Part shown: piece after piece, positions 59,483-64,000 of the stretch
Numbering within the stretch: position 1 is the stretch's first letter
Layout of the letters: each line of letters begins with the position of its first letter
NCBI GenBank assembly: GCA_965216255.1
Contig: OZ244148.1
Location: 4,402,001 to 4,466,000, forward strand
DNA: 64,000 nucleotides
Reading direction: 5' to 3'
DNA from: G965216255 sp965216255
GTDB taxonomy: Bacteria > Bacteroidota > Rhodothermia > Rhodothermales > Bin80
Notes under the pieces: generated by a model
Databases searched by the model: none
The model's input: the letters and a program-made list of their open reading frames with translations, nothing else
What the model was told of the DNA's origin: nothing
Made by a program: the position numbers and the translations under genes

Positions 59483-60484
59483 CTATGGCAGCATCGTGCG
59501 CTGGCCGCCCTCGCGCAAGGACCGCTGTGCAGCCTCCAGAATCCGGACCACGGCAAGGCCATTGCGTCCGTCCGTACGGGGCGTTTTGCCCGAGCGGAGA
59601 CATTCTACAAAATGGGCACATTCCAGCCGCAGCGGCTCCTGCGTGGCAATCTTGGGAATATGGATGTCGCCGGAGCGGATCGTGAGCGACTCGCCGTAGT
59701 TGGCGTAGCTGTCCACGACCCCCTTGTCGTAGAGCCTAACCTTCTCGGGGCCGGCACTGTCATCGATTACCGCCATCATACTGCTTCCAACTACGGTGAC
59801 CTTTCGGATCTTGTGCGGGTCGAGCCAGCTTGTATGCAGATGCGCCAGCGCCCCGCCGTCAAAGAATACGGTGGCAAAGGCCACATCCACGATCTCGCTC
59901 TGCAGATAGGCCATGCCGTTGACCGCGACCGAGACCGGTTTCTGGTCCAGGAAAGCCAGGGCTACGGACAGGTCATGGGGTGCCAGGCTCTCGAGCGCGT
60001 TTTCGCGCTTCCGGATTATGCCGAGGTTCACGCGGACGCTGTAAAGGTAGTATACGCGGCCCAGCTCGCCCCTTCGGATCAGGCCCTCCACGTACCGGAA
60101 CGCCGGGTGGTACAGCAGAAGGTGGCCCACCATTAGGTGGCGCTGGCGTTCCTCTGCCAGCGCCACGAGTCGTTCTGCCTCGCGCGTGGTCTGCGCCATC
60201 GGCTTTTCCACGAAGACATGCTTGTCTGCCAGCAGCGCTGCCTCGGCCATGGGATAGTGCAGCGGCGTCTCCGTGGCAATGACTATGGCGTCGATGCTTG
60301 GCTCAGCCAGTAGGTCCTCGTAGCGGTCTGTCGATGCAAGCCCGCGATAGGCTTGCCGGACATCCTCGTCGCGGTCGCAAACGGCGACGACTTCCACGTC
60401 TCTGAAAGACAGGAAATTGCGCAGCAGATGCTTGCCCCAGTAGCCTACGCCTACCTGGGCAAGGCGTACCGTAGAGTCGCTCAT
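59483..60484 (-). CDS. wbpB: Gfo/Idh/MocA oxidoreductase (WbpB-like)
   Basis: 333 residues. N-terminal NAD fold VRLAQVGVGYWGKHLLRNFL, VAVCDRDEDVRQAYRG, DAIVIATETPLHYPMAEAALLADKHVFVEKPMAQT (EKP). The C-terminal domain has LMVGHLLLYHPAFRYVEGLI and LAPHDLSVALAFLDQKP with the HD pair. The HxxxYHPA box and gene order (next to WbpE- and WbpD-like genes) match enzymes that oxidise UDP-GlcNAcA at C3. The ATG overlaps the aminotransferase stop (ATGA), so translation is coupled. Confidence 0.88.
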   Translation of the reverse strand: MSDSTVRLAQVGVGYWGKHLLRNFLSFRDVEVVAVCDRDEDVRQAYRGLASTDRYEDLLAEPSIDAIVIATETPLHYPMAEAALLADKHVFVEKPMAQTTREAERLVALAEERQRHLMVGHLLLYHPAFRYVEGLIRRGELGRVYYLYSVRVNLGIIRKRENALESLAPHDLSVALAFLDQKPVSVAVNGMAYLQSEIVDVAFATVFFDGGALAHLHTSWLDPHKIRKVTVVGSSMMAVIDDSAGPEKVRLYDKGVVDSYANYGESLTIRSGDIHIPKIATQEPLRLECAHFVECLRSGKTPRTDGRNGLAVVRILEAAQRSLREGGQRTMLP

Positions 60485-61596
60485 GAATCGAGGCCGCGCA
60501 GTACGGCGTTTGTAATCACCTCCTGCTGCCCGGAGGTGAGTTCGGTATGCATGGGCAAAGAAAGTACCTCCCTACAGGCCCGCTCCGTTTCCGGCAGGGG
60601 GCCGCAGCGCGCCGCGCCCAGCTCCGCGAATACCGGCAGGCGGTGTAGCGGGACCGGATAGTAGATGCCGAAGGGAATGCCACGTTTCCGGAGATGAGCT
60701 GCTACGGCGTCGCGTCGCGGCACGCGCACGGTGTACTGATGGAAGCCGTGTTCCGAGTACGAAGCCCTGTGTGGGGTGCTCACTTCGGAGCACCTGGCGA
60801 AGAGGGCGTCATAGCGTGCTGCGGCCTCGCGCCGCGCGGCAATGAACGCGTCCAGGTGCCGGAGCTTGACACGCAATATGGCCGCCTGCAGAGCATCTAG
60901 ACGACTGTTTACGCCCACCACCTCGTTGAAGTACTTGTGCCGCCCCCCGTGGTTGGCGATCATGCACATGCGTTCGTATGCCGCGGTGTCTTCCGTTACG
61001 ACGGCGCCTCCGTCTCCGTACGCCGCAAGATTCTTGGAAGGAAAAAACGAGAGCGTGGCAATATGTCCGAGCGTCCCCGTTTTTCGGCCACGATATGTGG
61101 TGCCTATGGCTTGGGCATTGTCCTCGACTACGGCAATCGCGTGACGGCGCCCAAGCGCCAGGATGGGATCCATGTTCGCAGCCTGGCCGAAGAGGTGAAC
61201 GGGCACGATGGCTTTCGTGCGTTCCGTGATCAGGCCCTCCACGCACGCCGGGTTCAGATTGAATGTTGCCCGATCGATGTCGGCGAATACGGGCGTGGCT
61301 CCCAGAAGGGCCGCTGCCTCGGCTGTGGCGATGAAGGTAAAGGATGGGCAGATGACCTCGTCACCCGGTCCTATGCCCAGCGCCATATACGCCACCTGCA
61401 AGGCGTCCGTACCGTTGCCCACTCCCAGCACGTAGCGCGCGCCCACATAGGCCGCCAATTCCTCCTGCAGCTTCGCAACGACGGGCCCCCCGATAAACCG
61501 GGTGCCCGTGAGTACGTCGGCCACCGCAGTATCTATTTCTGTCTTGAGCCGCCGATACTGTCCGGCGAGGTCCACCATTTGGATGGGACTATCCAT
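60481..61596 (-). CDS. wbpE: DegT/DnrJ/EryC1-type aminotransferase (WbpE-like)
   Basis: 371 residues from the ATG at 61596; another ATG at 61614 with a closely spaced GGAG is possible. PLP type I fold: VDLAGQYRRLKTEIDTAVADVL, GVGNGTDALQVAYMALGIGPGDEVICPSFTFIATAEAAALLGATPVF, VVEDNAQAIGTTYRG (PLP Asp), LSFFPSKNLAAYGDGGAVVT (PLP Lys), GVNSRLDALQAAILRVKL, FHQYTVRVPRRD, YYPVPLHRLPVF. The strong match to UDP-3-keto-GlcNAcA aminotransferases and the neighbours support transamination at C3 of UDP-GlcNAcA. It overlaps the acetyltransferase stop (61589). Confidence 0.93.
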   Translation of the reverse strand: MDSPIQMVDLAGQYRRLKTEIDTAVADVLTGTRFIGGPVVAKLQEELAAYVGARYVLGVGNGTDALQVAYMALGIGPGDEVICPSFTFIATAEAAALLGATPVFADIDRATFNLNPACVEGLITERTKAIVPVHLFGQAANMDPILALGRRHAIAVVEDNAQAIGTTYRGRKTGTLGHIATLSFFPSKNLAAYGDGGAVVTEDTAAYERMCMIANHGGRHKYFNEVVGVNSRLDALQAAILRVKLRHLDAFIAARREAAARYDALFARCSEVSTPHRASYSEHGFHQYTVRVPRRDAVAAHLRKRGIPFGIYYPVPLHRLPVFAELGAARCGPLPETERACREVLSLPMHTELTSGQQEVITNAVLRGLDS

Positions 61597-62374
61597 CGTC
61601 GCCACGTGGTACATCACTCCATCCCTGGTGCTCAAGGAGCTGGTTTTCGGGAACGGCGCGCAGGTACCTGCCGGGCACTCCTGCCCAAATCTCGCGGGCC
61701 GGCGGGTTGCGCGTAAGCACGCTTCCTGCCGCCACCAGTGCGTCACGCCCGATTTCCCGCCCCGGAAGTATGATAGCTCCGAGCCCTACACGACCGCCAC
61801 GCCGCACTGTTACGCCCTTGAAGAACTTGTGGCGGTCCTTGGTGCGGCCCACGAAGTTGTCGTTTGCCGTCAGCACTCCCGGAGCCACGAAAACGCGGTC
61901 CTCGAGACGCGAGTAGGCCGTGATGTAGCAGTTGGTTTCCAGCTTGCAATAGCTGCCTATGGTGCACGCGTTTTCGATGGCTGCACCCCGGCCTACGATG
62001 GTGTGCTCCCCCACGGATACATTTTCACGAATCGTGGCCAGATCGGCTACCATTACGCATTGCTCAAGCGAGCACCCGGCGTAGAGAATTACGCCCGTCC
62101 CGATAAGGCATTGATGGCCCACGGTGAGTGGACCGAGGCAGGTGCTCTGCTTCAGTGCGGTATTTGAGGCTCGCATCGGGTACTTGCCCAGCGTGGCATG
62201 GTCGCCGATGTGGACGTGATCTCCAATGGTGCTGCCAGCACGGAGTACTACATGGTGGCCAATCCGGCAATTGCGGCCCACGACCACGCCTTCTTCCACC
62301 ACGCAGAAGTGCCCGAGCGTGGTGCCTTCACCGATGGTGGCCGACGGTGAGACGATGGTCATGGCGTTGTCCAT
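61589..62374 (-). CDS. wbpD: Left-handed beta-helix N-acetyltransferase (WbpD-like)
   Basis: 261 residues. At least eight hexapeptide-repeat turns run from MTIVSPSATIGEGTTLGHFC through GHHVVLRAGSTIGDHVHIGD, GPLTVGHQCLIGTGVILYAGC, GRGAAIENACTIGSYCKLET, then NCYITAYSRLEDRVFVAPGVLTANDNFVG and RRGGRVGLGAIILPGREIGRDALVAAGSV, ending AGVPGRYLRAVPE. The repeat run is longer than in standard WbpD-type enzymes (about 190 residues), so other acyl-sugar roles remain possible. First gene of the minus-strand operon; the terminator at 62389-62425 separates it from the TPR gene. Confidence 0.85.
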   Translation of the reverse strand: MDNAMTIVSPSATIGEGTTLGHFCVVEEGVVVGRNCRIGHHVVLRAGSTIGDHVHIGDHATLGKYPMRASNTALKQSTCLGPLTVGHQCLIGTGVILYAGCSLEQCVMVADLATIRENVSVGEHTIVGRGAAIENACTIGSYCKLETNCYITAYSRLEDRVFVAPGVLTANDNFVGRTKDRHKFFKGVTVRRGGRVGLGAIILPGREIGRDALVAAGSVLTRNPPAREIWAGVPGRYLRAVPENQLLEHQGWSDVPRGDDG

Positions 62375-62388
62375 TGAGGGTATGCAAA

Positions 62389-62425
62389 AAGCCCGTAATC
62401 CAACCGGACCACGGGCTCTTTGCGC
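62389..62425 (-). terminator. Rho-independent terminator after the TPR gene
   Basis: On the minus strand GAGCCCGT pairs with ACGGGCTT around a 14-nt loop, followed by TTTTTG. It lies 16-52 nt after the TPR gene's stop and just upstream of the acetyltransferase start. Confidence 0.75.
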
Positions 62426-62440
62426 CGGAGCAGGGGAGCA

Positions 62441-63301
62441 CTAGAGGGACTCCAGAAAGTGTTCGGCCGACTGCCTGTATGCGCCAACGGCAGCATTCTG
62501 GAACGCCAGCTTGGCGGCTTCGGTGTCACCTATGGAAACCAGCGCCTCGCCCTTGGTAAACCATATCTTGGCCTTATCGCTGCGGCTGCCTTTGTGCATT
62601 TCAAGGGCCTTGTCTGCGGCCGCGACACTGGTTGCCGCATTGCCGAGGATATTATGCACGACAGCCATGTAATAATGGAAGTCGGCATCAGGCTCCAAAT
62701 ATTCCTGTGACGCCGTCAGTGCGGCCTGGGCGCGCGCCGCATCACTGCGGCTTGGATTCGTCTTGCTTACGGCTGAAGAGGCCTGGAAGTAAAAGTGCTC
62801 ACGAATTCTCCGTTCCGCTGCCAATACCGTCTTGCGGTCTCCGGTGGACTCGGATACAGCCTTCCATTGAACCAGGGCCTCGTCAATGCGGCCGAGCTTC
62901 TTGAGGGCCAGCCCCTGGCCGTACTGGTTCTTGTTGTAGTTCGAATAGGCGTCCGAGCCCGCTTCGTGGTGGGCTAGGGCCGCCTCGAAGTCATCGGCCT
63001 TGTACGCGGCGAGGCCCAGCTTGTAATCGATCTGGGCTACGATGTAGCGAGCCTGGCGGGCGACCTCGGCATCCTCCGCCTCATCGGCACCGGTTGCAGC
63101 CTCGTCAAACATTTGGCGGGCTGTCTCCAGGTCGCTCGCCTTGGCGGCGTCTTGGGCGGACATGAAATCCTTCTTGTACTGCTGCCCATAGGCGAAAGGG
63201 ACGACAGCAAAAGCTACGAGGGCGACAGCCAGCAGCGTGCCTACCGCGGCACGCGCGGAATTCCTGCAGAACATGTGTGAATGCTCGGATTTGGTGGGCA
63301 T
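62441..63301 (-). CDS. Periplasmic TPR protein
   Basis: 286 residues from the ATG at 63301 (a TTG at 63316 and an ATG at 63274 are alternatives). Signal peptide VGTLLAVALVAFAVVPFAYG, then mature QQYKKDFMSAQDAAKASDLE. TPR-like helix pairs: ARQARYIVAQIDYKLGLAAYKADDFEAALAHHEAG, YGQGLALKKLGRIDEALVQW, DFHYYMAVVHNILGNAATSVAAADKAL, KIWFTKGEALVSIGDTEAAKLAFQNA. Such proteins act as periplasmic scaffolds; partners are unknown. It is monocistronic, with its own terminator. Confidence 0.85.
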   Translation of the reverse strand: MPTKSEHSHMFCRNSARAAVGTLLAVALVAFAVVPFAYGQQYKKDFMSAQDAAKASDLETARQMFDEAATGADEAEDAEVARQARYIVAQIDYKLGLAAYKADDFEAALAHHEAGSDAYSNYNKNQYGQGLALKKLGRIDEALVQWKAVSESTGDRKTVLAAERRIREHFYFQASSAVSKTNPSRSDAARAQAALTASQEYLEPDADFHYYMAVVHNILGNAATSVAAADKALEMHKGSRSDKAKIWFTKGEALVSIGDTEAAKLAFQNAAVGAYRQSAEHFLESL

Positions 63302-63381
63302 TGACGCGTGGTTCAAGCGGTGATTGCGTCGCAGAACAGTTTCTTACTCCCGCTACAAGGTGGGGGTTTCCGCACTTGGTG

Positions 63382-64000
63382 TCAGGTATCCACAGATTTC
63401 TTCTTGAGAAAAAAGACGCCTTCGCGCCCCGAAGTCACGACGATGATACCGCTCTTGAAGAATGGATAGTTGCTCCAGGCTCCAAGCACCGGAGAATTGT
63501 CATTCGGCCCGTACGGAACCGTGTCGAAATGGCCAATCTCGACCGGATTCTCGGGATCCGTGATGTCAACCAGACGCAGGCCTTCGACGTAGTTTGTCTG
63601 GTACATTGTGTTCCCGCGAATGTAGAGGTTGTGATCGATGGCGCTAGTCGGCCCCAGGTATTCACCGGCCATGGTCGGATCGTCCAGGTCCGCCAGATCG
63701 AATATCAGCGTGCGCGTGGCACTCACCAGTTCGGAGACTTCATCGCCTTCGTCGTTGAGATAGAAGTACCGATGGTCTTCTGTCAGCCAGCCCTGGTGGG
63801 TGTAGGCTACGTTGGGGTACTCCGCTACGGAGATGGCCAGCGGAGCCTCCTTGTCGGTGACATCGGCAATGGATAGGGCGGTGCCGTTCGAGCTGAGGCA
63901 GATTTCCCGCCCGACGTAGTCCGTGTCCGGCCCCCGATACGTGACGCACTGTGCGTCATGCGTGGCACCCGAGCTATTGCGCCCCGTGCGCGGGTCGTTG
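63382..64000 (-). CDS. Choice-of-anchor B / LVIVD-repeat protein (5' end outside window)
   Basis: The frame is open from the right edge to the stop at 63382, about 205 residues. LVIVD-type repeats are clear: CVTYRGPDTDYVGREICLSS, TALSIADVTDKEAPLAISVA, YPNVAYTHQGWLTEDHRYFYLNDEGDE, TRTLIFDLADLDDPTMAGEYLG, DHNLYIRGNTMYQTNYVEGLRLVDITDPENPVEIGHFDTVP, FKSGIIVVTSGREGVFFLKK. This is the C-terminal part of the secreted choice-of-anchor B family; no sorting domain follows, the protein ending shortly after the last repeat. Function is unknown. Confidence 0.88.
   Translation of the reverse strand, partial: NDPRTGRNSSGATHDAQCVTYRGPDTDYVGREICLSSNGTALSIADVTDKEAPLAISVAEYPNVAYTHQGWLTEDHRYFYLNDEGDEVSELVSATRTLIFDLADLDDPTMAGEYLGPTSAIDHNLYIRGNTMYQTNYVEGLRLVDITDPENPVEIGHFDTVPYGPNDNSPVLGAWSNYPFFKSGIIVVTSGREGVFFLKKKSVDT

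Overview
The window reads as a genomic-island boundary in a fairly GC-rich member of the Bacteroidota/Rhodothermota lineage. The lineage call is inference. It rests on several proteins ending in the C-terminal sorting domain of the type IX secretion system (20665-22020, 24143-24289, 24677-26531, 29980-30168), on lipoproteins of the style seen in that group, and on a Mpl/RND/TolC and nucleotide-sugar gene set typical of a Gram-negative cell. No rRNA, tRNA or CRISPR array was seen.

Left part, about 1-41,200: an accessory region dominated by mobile DNA and decaying cargo. It opens with an IS66 copy (1-934), a GIY-YIG remnant and a three-gene cassette with a HicA-like small protein (1501-2550). 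A nested stack follows. A second IS66 copy (5301-6055) carries an IS5 element at its tip (2628-5300), and the IS5 is itself interrupted by an IS110 element of the IS1111 type (about 3632-5135) with perfect 11-bp subterminal inverted repeats. The IS66 copy ends at 6056 in what looks like a twintron: an ORF-less group II intron inside another, followed 1-2 nt later by the 5' part of a third, which runs into the C-terminal end of a DNA methylase gene. Next come a frameshifted zinc-ribbon gene, a 5'-truncated DUF4145 gene and a 2,954-residue Calx-beta autotransporter (9874-18738). Then a series of T9SS-sorted or secreted genes (beta-propeller protein, GH43, WD/NHL-like protein) is punctuated by four copies of a conserved ~70-bp motif and by tyrosine-recombinase remnants. 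IS1380 and IS1634 elements, a duplicated DUF2335 block, a broken HsdR-N-like gene and lipoproteins complete the region. Nearly every non-IS gene here is frameshifted, truncated or interrupted, several at poly-G runs.

Right part, about 41,240-64,000: compact, intact housekeeping and envelope operons. On the minus strand lies tolC-like / adaptor / RND permease / mpl (49483 to 41240), preceded by a mannose-1-phosphate guanylyltransferase. On the plus strand lies UDP-glucose dehydrogenase / SLC13 permease / bifunctional ATP sulfurylase-APS kinase / UDP-HexNAc dehydrogenase (50796-56987). Facing it on the minus strand is acetyltransferase / aminotransferase / oxidoreductase / TIGR02757 protein / GT2 glycosyltransferase / methyltransferase (62374 to 56984). 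The dehydrogenase at 55701 with the three genes at 59483-62374 matches WbpA, WbpB, WbpE and WbpD, enough to make UDP-2,3-diacetamido-glucuronate. With GDP-mannose and UDP-glucuronate supply and PAPS production nearby, the locus looks like precursor supply for an acidic, possibly sulfated surface polysaccharide. The window closes with a TPR protein and the 3' part of a choice-of-anchor B (LVIVD-repeat) protein.

The most unusual items are the nested group II introns, the recurrent motif linked to secreted genes and integrase remnants, the RND permease with a large extra membrane segment, and the Calx-beta autotransporter with five nearly identical 324-bp repeats.
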